Shown piece after piece: positions 1 to 11,410 of a DNA stretch of 64,000 nt; the first letter of the stretch is position 1; every line of letters begins with the position of its first letter. Made by a program: the position numbers and the translations under genes. A model generated the notes under the pieces. It was not told the origin of the DNA, searched no databases, and saw nothing but the letters and a program-made list of their open reading frames with translations. The DNA is from Isoetes taiwanensis (taxonomy: Eukaryota > Streptophyta > Lycopodiopsida > Isoetales > Isoetaceae), in NCBI GenBank assembly GCA_021234155.1, contig JAJEKV010000041.1, forward strand, positions 13,456,310-13,520,309. Reading direction: 5' to 3'.

Positions 1-38
1 TCATCATTATCTCATATGGATTATGAATCAAAATACAT

Positions 39-1454
39 CTAGAAAGATGGTCTCGACTTGTAGGCTTCAATTACATCTTGCAAGCAGGTGGGTATCTTCA
101 CCACAATGATATGATTGAAGCCGGCCTTCTTGAGGAGCTCCATCCACTGCTTCTCTGTTCTATCTATCCCATTCTCCGTCACCGTTGACAACACCAAGTC
201 AAATGCAATCTTGAGGTCATCAAAAGGGCCTTTAATGGAAGGCTCCATGATAACATCTACGATGATAATCTTGCCACCCTCTGGAAGTGCATTGTAGCAA
301 TGCCTCAATGTCTTGAGGGCATGCTCATCATCAATATGCAAAGCTGCCTACAAAAAGTAAAAACAAATGTTCTTGTATTGCTCAATCTGTGATATAGATG
401 GAAACAAATACTAACGTAAAATATTAATGCATAAACTACAAAACAAATACTAATTTAAAATATGAATGTTTAAACTACGAAAGTATATACTATTAGACAG
501 AAACAAAATAAGAATGTCCAAAAGTGACGTTTAATCTGTTTGGGTTTTAAATAAAACAACTTTGGTGCCAAAAGGGACGGTTGTTACCTTCATGAGATAA
601 GCATCTCCTACAGGTACTCCCTCAAACATGTCACCGGCTACATGCTCAACACCTGATTAGATAACCAAGGTTGACATCACGAACGTGAGTAGGACATCTC
701 TTAGAGGTCGTCAATCATTTATGTGATAATTCTTATTACCACCACTTAATTGAAAAAATAGAAAGAATACATCATAAGGGTAACTGCAAGTTGTGAAATA
801 CCCACCTGGAATTTTTGGTGCATGTTCAATTATATGAGGCAAGTCAAAGTTAATCCCTTTGATGTGAGGATAGGCAACTACAACACGGCCAACATCAGTC
901 CCAGTAGATCCAGCAACATCCACAAGAACGTGATGAACGCCATTGAAGCCATCATAGTGCTCAAGAATCTCGGTCATGGTGACGTTAGACATGGAAACCA
1001 TGGCATGAGCAAAAGTGTGTGCAACTTGGGGAGAATCTTGCATGTAAGAGTACAAAGGTTTACCCTTGGCCCTAACGTAAGGAGAAGGGCCACCATGGAG
1101 AATAGCATCGGCCAGATGGTGCCAACCAGCAGTAAGGTGCTCATCCTGGGCCAAGGAGAGGCCTGCAAACTGGGAATCGCTCAGCAGCCTCGACATTGCG
1201 GTCAGCCCGTAGCGATCCTCTTCATCCTTGCTGAACAGTCCCTTCATGGCCAGGAATTTCATGAGGCGTTTGAGGTACCCAATCTGCACGTTAGTGCCTG
1301 CCAGCTCCAACCCAATTTCCTCGATCGTCATTTCTCTTCCTGTCTTCATCAAAATCACTGGAATTCCCAATACCACTGCAGCTCTCATTCCAAAGCTGCA
1401 GCTGTGTCCTATTGCCATCTCCCATAGCCTTGCAATCAGCTCTGCCTTTTCCAT
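39..1454 (-). CDS. Plant class II O-methyltransferase (caffeate OMT-like), three exons
   Basis: An S-adenosylmethionine-dependent small-molecule O-methyltransferase, expected to be cytosolic and to act on phenolic hydroxyls. The exons I deduce are 1454-806, 652-588 and 347-39, all with GT-AG borders, and they splice in frame to about 340 aa, close to the family norm of 340-370. The N-terminal dimerisation domain starts MEKAELIARLWEM. The SAM site region reads VLVDVAGSTGTD followed by INFDLPHIIEHAP. The middle exon supplies HVAGDMFEGVP, and the last exon has the catalytic-His region ALHIDDEH and LPEGGKIIIVD. I chose the ATG at 1454 because the frame only extends to a GTG at 1493 before a stop. 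Oddities: the glycine loop is VDVAGSTG where the family usually has VDVGGGTG, and the tryptophan after the catalytic His is missing. The frame is intact, so it is probably functional, but its substrate cannot be read from sequence. Confidence 0.88.
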
Positions 1455-2057
1455 AACGTAGTTACTAAGCTGGAAAATTTTCTCAAATGTCACTGCAGCT
1501 CAATATGAATAAGAACACACAGCACACGAGGAACACGTGAAGATCTGAAGAGTCTAACTTACAGTACTTCACCACTTAATAACATGCTGGTGGCCACTTG
1601 CACCCATGTGAAGAGCTGACGAGTCTGCAGTATTTCACCACTTAAAACCATGCTGGCGCCCACTTGCACCCATGTGAAGAGCAGACGAGTTTACTATAAC
1701 TTATTTTAAACTCAGTGCATGTGAAAAAGAATCAAAACTGCATTATCGAGAAGGAGGTTAGCAGACAAGAGTAAGACTGGATCCTCCTATCTCAAGAAGA
1801 ATGCTTCAGTTTATGCTTTAGATAGCATTCTTACTTTATATCTGAAAGTGTCTTACAGGTTTTGAAAAACTACACTAAAGGCCGGAATATATCCTGACTT
1901 TTTCTCAGAACCATGCCCTTCTTTAATAAGACGTTTTCGATTGAAAATTCAGTAACTTACTTTATAAAGCTGTACATTGAACAGTAACTTGATTCAAAGC
2001 TGTACATTGAACAGTGTGACTCCGAGGCAAAGTTGCAAAGCTCTAAGTTAACTCAGA
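1455..2057. promoter_or_regulatory. Shared intergenic region of the divergent OMT and BAHD genes
   Basis: About 600 bases separate the two divergent start codons, so both promoters must lie here. A TATAAA at 1963-1968 is 90 bases upstream of the BAHD ATG and suits that gene. A 20-base direct repeat, aaagctgtacattgaacagt, occurs at 1966-1985 and 1996-2015. The half nearer the OMT gene holds a 66-bp tandem duplication. Promoter assignment is inference. Confidence 0.5.
1562..1693. repeat. 66-bp tandem duplication upstream of the OMT gene
   Basis: Two copies (1562-1627 and 1628-1693) share ttcaccacttaa, catgctgg and cacttgcacccatgtgaaga with a few substitutions. A partial third copy may precede them at about 1538. 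It lies in the presumed OMT promoter or 5' UTR. Confidence 0.75.
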
Positions 2058-2095
2058 ATGGGTTGCGTTGCTCGGCTGCATGTTGAGGATCTGAC

Positions 2096-2322
2096 TGTCC
2101 AAAATTATGCACGAATCTATTGATATGAATTGGTTGGGAATGCTGCCCACCGCAGTTACATGTTTATATAGCTACGAAGAGACATAGACACCTAAGCTAA
2201 TAGACATGACTCTGTACAGAGAGACACAACTTTTCGAATGGTCACACCCTTTGGGCCACGTCATTGATCCGCTTACATCAGCAGGATCGCCACATGTGCA
2301 TATCAGGGACATATTCCAAACA
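2096..2322 (-). repeat. LTR 1 of the gag-only array
   Basis: Starts TG and ends CA; preceded by the CTGAC target duplication. Almost identical to LTR 2. Confidence 0.85.
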
Positions 2323-2442
2323 TTCCCACTGTCACTATATGCACAACACTATATGCACAGCGTTCTTCACAGATACAACTGCACACTACTCCCACTGAAG
2401 TTTCAAACACTGCTCCCACTTGAAACAATGCTCCCACTGGAT

Positions 2443-3219
2443 CTAAAAGAATTTATCAGTGACACAATTTGCTTGCTCCTCATGCTCATGCTCAGAATTC
2501 TTTGGACAATCCTTCACATAATGGCCTTTGGCTCCACACTTAAAGCACTGGCGCATTTTCTTCAATTCTTCTAGACTTAGTTTCTTCTTTTGTTCGTTCA
2601 TTGCCAGAAATGCCTTTTCCTTCAGATCTAGTGATATCTTCCCCGTCTTCTTTTGACGCATTTCTTCTTTCATAATAGAAGCTATTACCTGGTCAGGGGT
2701 TAGATTATCACGATTACTCAGAGTTACCTCAAGTTGCCCAAACGAATCTGGTAAACTATTTATGAGCGTAGCCACTTGATCCTTGGAATCCACTTGATCT
2801 CCTACAGCAGCCAATTGTTGCACAATAGTCTTGAATCTGCACACTGCTTCTCCAATTTTCTCATCTTCTTCAATGTGAAAGCTTCTAAATTCTTGGCGCA
2901 AGAACACCTTCATGGATTCCTCCTTCGATTCATAGATATCCATTAATGTTTTCCAAGCATCATAAGAGGAATCCTTGCTACTCACATGCAGTACTTGCTG
3001 ATTGCCTAAAGCTTCCACAATCAGATCATATGCTTTATTATCACGAATTTGCCACTTTGCGGCATCATCTGCAGTTGCAGGCTTCTTCTCAATACCTTCC
3101 ACGATATTCCACAAGTCTCTTTGACGAAAGAGAGATCTCATTCTTATCTTCCAGATATAAAATCCTTCTCCATTAAATCTCTCAATCGATTTCTTCTCAA
3201 CAATCACATTGGCTGCCAT
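2443..3219 (-). CDS. Copia-type Gag of the gag-only element, unit 1 (intact)
   Basis: An open frame of 258 aa beginning MAANVIVEKKS. It has the plant Copia Gag layout: an N-terminal GEGFYIWKIRMRS segment (DUF4219-like), a UBN2-type helical core with YDAWKTLMDIYESK and FRSFHIEEDEKIGEA, and a C-terminal CCHC zinc knuckle CFKCGAKGHYVKDC. Gag packages element RNA into cytoplasmic particles. No pol follows, so reverse transcription would have to be supplied by another Copia element. This is the only one of the three units with an undamaged frame. Confidence 0.9.
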   Translation of the reverse strand: MAANVIVEKKSIERFNGEGFYIWKIRMRSLFRQRDLWNIVEGIEKKPATADDAAKWQIRDNKAYDLIVEALGNQQVLHVSSKDSSYDAWKTLMDIYESKEESMKVFLRQEFRSFHIEEDEKIGEAVCRFKTIVQQLAAVGDQVDSKDQVATLINSLPDSFGQLEVTLSNRDNLTPDQVIASIMKEEMRQKKTGKISLDLKEKAFLAMNEQKKKLSLEELKKMRQCFKCGAKGHYVKDCPKNSEHEHEEQANCVTDKFF

Positions 3220-3361
3220 CTCTTAAATTCACACCAAACTAACACTTCTAGAATTAGCGGCTAAGCCAATTCAAGATTCACGGCAGCGGCTCCTCACAAG
3301 GATAATCTGCCCATGATCGATTTTCTTCTCCAAGATCAGCCCACAAGAGGCTCTGATACCA

Positions 3362-3588
3362 TGTCCAAAATTATGCACGAATCTATTGATATGAATTGGT
3401 TGGGAATTCTGCCCACCGCAGTTACATGTTTATATAGCTACGAAGAGACACAGACACCTAAGCTAATAGACATGACTCTGTACAGAGAGACACAACTTTT
3501 CGAATGGTCACACCCTTTGGGCCACGTCATTGATCCGCTTACATCAGCAGGATCGCCACATGTGCATATCAGGGACATATTCCAAACA
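3362..3588 (-). repeat. LTR 2 of the gag-only array
   Basis: A 227-bp internal LTR bordered by the tRNA-Met primer-binding site on its left and the purine-tract complement on its right. Confidence 0.85.
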
Positions 3589-3708
3589 TTCCCACTGTCA
3601 CTATATGCACAACACTATATGCACAGCGTTCTTCACAGATACAACTGCACACTACTCCCACTGAAGTTTCAAACACTGCTCCCACTTGAAGCATTGCTCC
3701 CACTGGAT

Positions 3709-4489
3709 CTAAAAGAATTTATCAGTGATACAATTTGCTTGCTCCTCATGCTCATGCTCAGAATTCTTTGGACAATCCTTCACATAATGGCCTTTGGCTC
3801 CACACTTAAAACACTGGCGCATTTTCTTCAATTCTTCTGGACTTAGTTTCTTCTTTTGTTTGTTCATTGCCAGAAATGCCTTTTCCTTCAGATCTAGTGA
3901 TATCTTCCCCTTCTTCTTTTGACGCATTTCTTCTTTCATAATAGAAGCTATTACCTGGTCAGGGGTTAGATTATCCGCGATTACTTCGAGAGTTACCTCA
4001 AGTTGCCCAAACGAATCCGTAAACTATTTATGGCGTAGCCACTTGATCCTTGGAATCCACTTGATCTCCTCTGGCAGCCCAATTGTTGCACAATAGTCTT
4101 GAATCGCACCTTTGCTTCTCCAATTTTCTCATCTTCTTCAATGTGAAAGCTTCTAAATTCTTGGCGCTTAAGAACACCTTCATGGATTCCTCCTTCGATT
4201 CATAGATATCCATTAATGTTTTCCAAGCATCATAAGACGAATCCTTGCTACTCACATGCGGTACTTGCGATTGCCTAAAAGCTTCCACAATCGGATCATA
4301 TGCTTTATTATCACGAATTTGCCACTTTGCGGCATCATCTGCGATTCTGGGGCTTCTTCTCAATACCTTCCACGATATTCCACGTGTCTCTTTGACGAAA
4401 GAGAGATCTCATTCTTATCTTCCGATATAAAATCCTTCTCCATTAAATCTCTCAATCGATTTCTTCTCAACAATCACATTGGCTGCCAT
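3709..4489 (-). pseudogene. Gag of unit 2, frameshifted
   Basis: A copy of the unit 1 Gag. The C-terminal third with the zinc knuckle is open from about 3709 to 3939 and nearly identical to unit 1. From about 3970 towards the start codon at 4489 the frame breaks repeatedly by one- to three-base changes, mostly at former CAG/CTG or CG sites. May be an assembly artefact rather than true decay. Confidence 0.75.
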
Positions 4490-4631
4490 CTCTTAAATTC
4501 ACACCAAACTAACACTTCTAGAATTAGCGGCTAAGCCAATTCAAGATTCACGCAGCTCCTCCTCACAAGGATAATCTGCCCATGATCGATTTTCTTCTCC
4601 AAGATCAGCCCACAAGAGGCTCACGATACCA

Positions 4632-4858
4632 TGTCCAAAATTATGCACGAATCTATTGATATGAATTGGTTGGGAATGTCTGCCCACCGCAGTTACATGT
4701 TTATATAGCTCTGAAGAGACATAGACACCTAAGCTAATAGACATGACTCGCATGAGAGAGACACAACTTTTTGAATGGTCACACCCTTTGGGCCCGTCAT
4801 TGATCCGCTTACATCAGCGGGATCGCCACATGTGCATATCGGGGACATATTCCAAACA
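4632..4858 (-). repeat. LTR 3 of the gag-only array
   Basis: A 227-bp internal LTR with scattered changes at CAG/CTG sites compared with LTR 1. Confidence 0.83.
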
Positions 4859-4980
4859 TTCCCACTTGTCACTATATGCACAACACTATATGCCTGGCGT
4901 TCTTCCACGGATACTAACTGCACACTACTCCCCGAAGTTTCAAACACACTCCCCCACTTGAAACAATGCTCCCACCGGAT

Positions 4981-5756
4981 CTAAAAAGAATTTATCGGTG
5001 ACACAATTTGCTTGCTCCTCATGCTCATGCTCGAAATTCTTTGGACAATCCTTCACATAATGGCCTTTGGCTCCACACTTAAAAGCATCAAATTTTTCTT
5101 CAATTCTTCTAAACTTAGTTTCTTCTTTTTGTTGTTTCATTGCCGAAATGCCTTTTCCTTCGGATCTAGTGATATCTTCCCCTTCTTTTTGGCGCATTTC
5201 TTCTTTCATAATAGAAGCTATTACACGGTCGGGGTTAGATTATCACGATTACTCGAGTTACCTCAAGTTGCCCAAGCGGTAAACTATTTATGAGCTGTAG
5301 CCACTTGATCCTTGGAATCCACTTGATCTCCTACAAAGCAGCCAATTGTTGCACAATAGTCTTGAATCTGCACACTTTGCTTCTCCAATTTTCTCATCTT
5401 CTTCAATGTGAAAGCTTCTAAATTCTTGGCGCAAGAACACCTTCATGGATTCCTCCTTCGATTCATAGATATCCATTAATGTTTTCCAAGCATCATAAGA
5501 CGAATCCTTGCTACTCACATGCAGTACTTGCTGATTGCCTAAAGCTTCCACAATCAGATCATATGCTTTATTATCAATGAATTTGCCACTTTTATGGCAT
5601 CATCTGCGATTCGCTAGGCTTCTTCTCAATACCTTCCACGATATTCCACAGGTCTCTTTGACGAAAGAGAGATCTCATTCTTATCTTCCAGATATAAAAT
5701 CCTTCTCCATTAAATCTCTCAATCGATTTCTTCTCAACAATCACATTGGCTGCCAT
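4981..5756 (-). pseudogene. Gag of unit 3, frameshifted
   Basis: The third Gag copy. The knuckle survives as CGAKGHYVKDCPKN and the core as VSSKDSSYDAWKTLMDIYES, but several small indels break the frame, mainly from 4981 to 5390 and 5570 to 5630. The 5390-5560 part is nearly unchanged, which shows the damage is patchy. Confidence 0.72.
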
Positions 5757-5898
5757 CTCTTAAATTCACACCAAACTAACACTTCTAGAATTAGCGGCTA
5801 AGCCAATTCAAGATTCACGGCAGCGGCTCCTCACAAGGATAATCTGCCCATGATCGATTTTCTTCTCCAAGATCAGCCCACAAGAGGCTCTGATACCA

Positions 5899-6135
5899 TG
5901 TCCAAAATTATGCACGAATCTATTGATATGAATTGGTTGGGAATGCTGCCCACCCGCTGCTTACATGTTTATATAGCTTCTGAAGAGACATAGACACCTA
6001 AGCTAATAGACATGACTGCATGCAGAGACACAACTTTTGAATGGTCACACCCTTTGGGCCACTTTGGGCCACGTCATTGATCCGCTTACATCAGCAGGAT
6101 CGCCACATGTGCATATCAGGGACATATTCCAAACA
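5899..6135 (-). repeat. LTR 4 of the gag-only array
   Basis: A 237-bp LTR, longer because a TTTGGGCCAC segment is duplicated near 6055-6070. It is followed by the second copy of CTGAC. Confidence 0.83.
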
Positions 6136-6140
6136 CTGAC

Positions 6141-6167
6141 TGTGGAGCTGCAAAGTCGTGTGTTAGT
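6141..6167 (+). pseudogene. 27-bp exon fragment of the BAHD gene between two retrotransposons
   Basis: This short piece lies between the right CTGAC of the gag-only array and the left LTR of the Copia element, and includes the TTAGT target (6163-6167). It encodes VELQSRVL in frame with both flanking BAHD pieces. Confidence 0.8.
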
Positions 6168-6393
6168 TGATGAAAATCTAGACAAAGCATATAAAGGAAG
6201 AGAGACACAGAGAACGAAGGAGAGACAAGCGATGATCCCAGAACAACACACACAATCAATTGTATTGAATCACACTATATATATATACATTGGGTTGCAT
6301 GCATGCACGCATGCGCATGCATTGAGAACATGCACGACATAATGCACAATGACACACTTGCATGCATTGGAGGACAACGTAGCATCTCCAACA
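6168..6393 (-). repeat. 3' LTR of the Copia element
   Basis: 226 bp, TG...CA, with a GCATGCATGCACGCATGCGC purine-pyrimidine alternation near its end. Confidence 0.9.
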
Positions 6394-6566
6394 CCCCCGC
6401 AACGTTGGTCTCTCAATGAAAGAAACCAAAACATATGTGATTCAAATACTCGAAGGTGACCAAGGATGCACATGCATCCCCCTTGCGCCTTGGTCATGTG
6501 CCCTGTTAAAAACCTTTTGTGGGAAGCAAAAGGAAAAACCGTGGCACCCTTCAAAAAAAGTATCTA

Positions 6567-9500
6567 TCAAGTAGAAGACGAAGGAGGATCCATGGCCCGA
6601 GTGGTAAAATCTTCATGCTTGGTCATAGATAAAGCTTTGGTAAAGATATCCGCAATCATGTTATCTCGTAGGACAATCAGTAGCATAATTGTCTTTTCTT
6701 GACTTCGGTTTAATGTAATGGTAATGAATATCAATATGCTTGGACTTTGAATGAAAGACCTCATCCTTAGTTAAAGATATGGCACTCGATTGTCACAATG
6801 TAAAAGTGCCGGACCGATGAGTACTTGTTGAAAAGATTGAAGTAGACGTCGCAACCAGACCAACTCTCTGCTTGCCATACTAGCGGCAACATATTCTGCT
6901 TCAGTGGTGGACACAGCAACACAATGTTGTTTCTTGCTATACCAAGAGATTAAAGAATTATCCATAAAGAAACATGCTCCACTTGTAGAGCCGAGAAGTA
7001 TCGGGACAACCTCCCCAATCGGTCGTCGATAACCAACCAATTGTGGACCAATACCTTGACGAACGTAAAACCAAAGCATGATCGATAGTGCCTTTTTAGA
7101 TAACGAAGAACTCTTTTGGCTGCATTCCAATGTTGGCGTCCTGGATTAGACATAAATTGTCCTAATGTGTTGACAACATAACTGATATCTGGCCTGGTGG
7201 CATGGGCTAAGTACATTAAAGCACCGATAAGATTTGCATATGGATATTGAGCCATGTCAAGACGCTCAGCTTCTGTTTGAGGACACATGTTTTTCAGCAA
7301 TTTGACGTTAACTCCCAAGGGGGTGGACTGAGGTTTAGCATTACTCATATCATATTTGTCAAGTAACTTCGAGAGATATACTTTCGTTGGCTCAATCATA
7401 TGCAATTATCGTGGCGCTCAATTTGAAGTCCAAGACAAGATTTGATAGAACCAAGATCCACCATGTCAAATGCGGCCAAGATTATTCTTACACTGAGCTA
7501 GAAAATCAAGAGGCTGTTGGATACTAGAATAGTATCATCAACATATAAGCGCCAATAAAGATAAATGCACGGGACCAACTTTTTTGTAATAGAGATTTGC
7601 GTCTGCGGTGGATAAGTAACCATCGAAATCAAAAATGCATTCATTTTTAAAATATACCGAACCCGCGGGATGCTTGTTTTAAACCATATAAAAGCTTTTA
7701 AGTAACTTGCAAACCATAGGTGTGGGACCTGTGATCTTGTAGCCATCGGGTTGTTCCATATAAATATCCTCACGTAAGATCGCCATTGAGGAAGGCCGTT
7801 TTAACATCCATTTGATGAACATGTAGATTATGTAATTGCAAATGCTAATAAAGCGTGAGCGATCGCAAAAGGCGTACCACCTGTGAGAATGTCTCATGAT
7901 AATCAATTCCGGCCAATTTGAGAAAACCCTTTCGCAACCAAAGCGTGCTTTGAATCACAAAAAGTACCATCTGCTTTAGTTTTAACACGGAAAACCCACT
8001 TACTTTTAATAGGTTTGCGACCAGAAGGAAAGGCAACTAAATCCCATGTGCCTTTGCTTATCAAAGAGTGATATTCAGCATCCATTGCTTGTTTCCAATA
8101 TTCCTGCTCATCAGAATTGAGAGCATCATGAATAGTAACAGGTTCAGTAATGGAGACAAAAGTATAATAGTCGCGCAAAATGTAGGGGCCGCCGTCGAGT
8201 AACACGAAGTGTGAAACTCTTCTTTGAGACATAACCGGTATAGATGGTTACGCATGTGGTGAGGAACATTATCATCCATCGAAATAATATTGTCATGTAA
8301 TTGAGCAGATATATCCTCATATTCGCCTCCAACACTATCAGGTAAATCCGAAATATCAGGCAACAATGAGACTTCTTCAATGGCACGATCATCAAAAATA
8401 TCGTCATCATAGTGTTCTCGGAAATTTGATAGAATATCGTGAGTAACAGATGGCGAAGGAGACTGGGCCATAATAGTTTCATTAACAATAGTATCTCTAT
8501 AGCGGCAGAGAACAATTTTCTTAGAAACCAAATCAAGCGATCGATAAGTCTGGTGCGATGTCGGCATATCCTAAAAGATAACCTTTTGAGCAACTGGTTG
8601 TAATTTACTCCGTTTCTCCTTAGGAATATAGGCATAGGCTTGACATCCAAATACTTTAAAATGTGCTACTGTGGGCTTCTTGCAAGACCATATCTCAAAA
8701 GGTGTGAAACCAGCGACAGATGAAGAAGATATACAATTTTGAACATAAACGGTACCGTACTTTCATTTGCTTCAGCCCAAAATTGTGTATTTAAACAAGA
8801 ATGAAGCAACATACTCGAATAGCATTCAAGACGGGTCCTGTTCTTACGTTCGCCACTCCATTATCTTTGGGTGTATGTGGTAATGCTTGTAAATTCTCTC
8901 GAGAATGCCAAAGCATTAGTACAAAAGAGTCAAATACATGATTCTTAAATTCACCACCATTGTCCGCTGCGAATGCTTTTAAGGGCACATCCATCCGCAA
9001 TTCCACCATTGCCTTCCACTTACGAGCGTTGAGAAAACATCGATTTCTTCTTGAGAGAAAAGATGAAAGAATAACGTGAGTAATCATCAATGATTAAGAG
9101 AAAATATATGGCACCACCAAGTGACCGTGGCAATGGTCCACAAAGGTCCATATGGACCAACTCCAAAATAGAAGATGCGAGGTCCAACATGATTAAAAGA
9201 ACGCCGACAAGGCTTACCAAGTACACAAGCCTCACATGGTGCCAAGAGTGCCCGAGAATCCATCGAGAAGCCATTAACGACACCATGTAAACTTCATGTC
9301 CAACAAGACTTGAAAAGAGGCATGACAAAAGCGTCCATGCCATAAGTCTCCATCGGGATGTCGTCGCGAATGAAAACATAGATTAGACCATCTGTAATTC
9401 GGTACTCATATAAATTGTGATGGCGCATGCCGCACCAAGTATTAAGCCATCTTTCAAAAGGTAGCAAAATAACTCATCAAAGTAAAGATGAATACCAACA

Positions 9501-11150
9501 TCGGTTAATCGAGAAACGAAAAGTAAATGACGATGTAAAGCGGGAACATGTAAAACACCACGCAAAGAATGAATTCGGAATGAGCTCGTAATGGTAGATC
9601 ACCAATACCAAGAATTTGTTGACGTGTCATCTCCCATATAAACATATTTTAAAACGCAAAGGGATGGTAATTTTTCGAGCAAGGATTTCTCATATACCAT
9701 ATGTTGCGTTGCACCTAGATGAAAATTGCACAAAGTCAGTAAACATAATAGCTAGACAACACCATATAAATTCAAGATAATACTATAAGTTAGGAACTTA
9801 ATATTTCAATACCACACACAATATCAATGCTCAACAATATATATAAAAATAAATTTCAACACTATATGTAGAAGTTGACACCATGGTGCAACACACAATA
9901 ACACATGAATAAGGAACATGATGTATACACACATGCCCAACATCATAACAAAGCTCAACACCATTACTTAACACACAATACCATCATTATTATTTGGGAG
10001 CAGGATGCACACCTGAATCTATCATCATGTTGTCGGTACTCCCTAAAACATTTGTACTAGCTTGTACGGGATGTCCAATTGTTCTTTCCACACCATCTTT
10101 GCTCACTATCACGTGATGTATTAACACAATTAGCTTCCATATCTCGTTTCTCATCCTCTTTTCTATCAAAGCATCTTGCAATGCCATGGCCATCCACGAC
10201 CACAATATTCACACACAATAGATTGATATCTAAATTGATATCCACGTGACCCACGACCACGCCCATATCCACTACGACAAAAGTGTTATAATCATGGCGA
10301 CCATTATAATCATCACCGCGACCATACACACTACTACGACCATAACCCCCGCCCATGGTCATATCCTCCATCATAACCTCGACCATAACTACTGCCATAA
10401 TAACCACGACCAAAGGATCCATCATAACCACGACCAAAAGACCGAAATCTTTTTTTCTTTGTTCGGAAGACTTCGGAAGGTGGGTTTCTTTTCCTTTGTA
10501 TCATCGCAACCATTACTGTTGTCTTTGACGTCGGGGGGTGCAATAACTTTCGGCGCACATGGTCTTCTAAGGATTCACACGCGTCTTCAAAAGTAACATG
10601 CTTTTATTCATCAATATAGAAATGATGACCCGAATTCAGGAGGATGGAAAAGTTTCCAATAGCTGCATCACCAATTCATCTTTGGATATAGGCGCTCCGC
10701 CTAATTGTTCAATTATTTCTTTGAAGCGATCAACATGAGCTCTAAAGATTTTGATGAATCATATTGGAGATTTGCCAAACTCCTCTTTAAGAAAAGGACT
10801 TCTTGCTTTGTTCTCTTATTGTAAACCTGCTCTAAATAATTCCAGACCTCCTTTGGATGTGATAAATTGATCAACATCCGCATGGATAGAATCTTTCAAT
10901 CCATACACTAAGAGACGCCGTGCTGCACGATCTTTGGTTTTCCATTGCTCCTTCTCTTTAAGCCATGTATCAAAAGTTTGTCCAGAAGTAATCAATTGAT
11001 CATTCAACATTGGTTGCTTGGGACACTCCTTTTTTCCAATTACATAATCAAGCAAATCATCACTCTCTAACACACATTTGATCTTCCTCTTCCAACCAGG
11101 ATATCCAGTACCATTGAAAACATAAATTGTTTTAGCTGACGAATCGCCCT
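6567..11150 (-). pseudogene. Copia Gag-Pol polyprotein, broken by frameshifts
   Basis: Reading on the minus strand, Gag lies at about 10730-11150 (VFNGTGYPGWKRKI, RAARRLLVYGLKDSIHADV). A Gly/Tyr/Arg-rich stretch follows at 10250-10440, then a degraded zinc knuckle near 10140. Integrase spans about 8790-9380 (MDLCGPLPRSLGG, IDDYSRYSFIF, ADNGGEF). Reverse transcriptase spans about 7400-8230 (WKQAMDAEYHSL, KPIKSKWVFRVKTKADG) and includes the catalytic YVDD at 7520-7550. RNase H lies at about 6770-7400 (PYANLIGALMYLAHATRPDI, VSTTEAEYVAA) and the tail reads DIFTKALSMTKHEDF. The reading frame changes many times, so the element cannot be autonomous as assembled, although base-calling errors may account for part of this. 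Confidence 0.88.
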
Positions 11151-11180
11151 TCACGGTTATCACCTGCAGCTCTGATACCA

Positions 11181-11405
11181 TGATGAAAATCTAGACAAAG
11201 CATATAAAGGAAGAGAGACACAGAGAACGAAGGAGAGACAAGCGATGATCCCAGAACAACACACACAATCAATTGTATTGAATCACACTATATATATATA
11301 CATTGGGTTGCATGCATGCACACGCATGCGCATGCATTGAGAACATGCACGACACAGACAATGACACACTTGCATGCATTGGAGGACAACGTAGCATCTC
11401 CAACA
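11181..11405 (-). repeat. 5' LTR of the Copia element
   Basis: 225 bp, TG...CA, adjoining the tRNA-Met primer-binding site at 11169-11180 and the TTAGT duplication at 11406. Confidence 0.9.
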
Positions 11406-11410
11406 TTAGT

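Larger units (their letters stand above)
2096..6135 (-). mobile_element. Tandem array of a gag-only LTR retrotransposon (four LTRs, three internal units)
   Basis: Four LTRs of about 227-237 bp starting TGTCCAAAATT and ending ATTCCAAACA alternate with three internal regions of about 1.04 kb. The whole array is flanked by one 5-bp duplication, CTGAC (2091-2095 and 6136-6140). Next to the LTRs, read on the minus strand, lies the primer-binding site TGGTATCAGAGCC, complementary to initiator tRNA-Met, and a purine tract follows gag. Internal units encode only a Copia-type Gag with no protease, integrase or reverse transcriptase, matching the described TR-GAG class of non-autonomous elements. Period is 1263-1270 bp. 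Units 2 and 3 carry many small changes at CAG/CTG sites (see findings). Confidence 0.88.
6168..11405 (-). mobile_element. Full-length Copia LTR retrotransposon
   Basis: LTRs of 226 bp (6168-6393) and 225 bp (11181-11405) start TGATGAAAATC and end ATCTCCAACA. The element is flanked by the 5-bp duplication TTAGT (6163-6167 and 11406-11410). The 5' LTR is on the right; the primer-binding site TGGTATCAGAGC (initiator tRNA-Met) adjoins it, and a G-rich purine tract adjoins the 3' LTR at about 6394-6410. Order gag, integrase, reverse transcriptase, RNase H identifies Copia (Pseudoviridae-type). The LTRs differ at very few sites, so insertion is recent. Confidence 0.93.

Noticed and set aside
822-1427. 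201-codon plus-strand open frame
   Set aside because: Antisense shadow of OMT exon 1, with no motif of its own.
3313-3846. 177-codon plus-strand open frame
   Set aside because: Antisense to the gag unit and LTR; it recurs wherever the repeat recurs.
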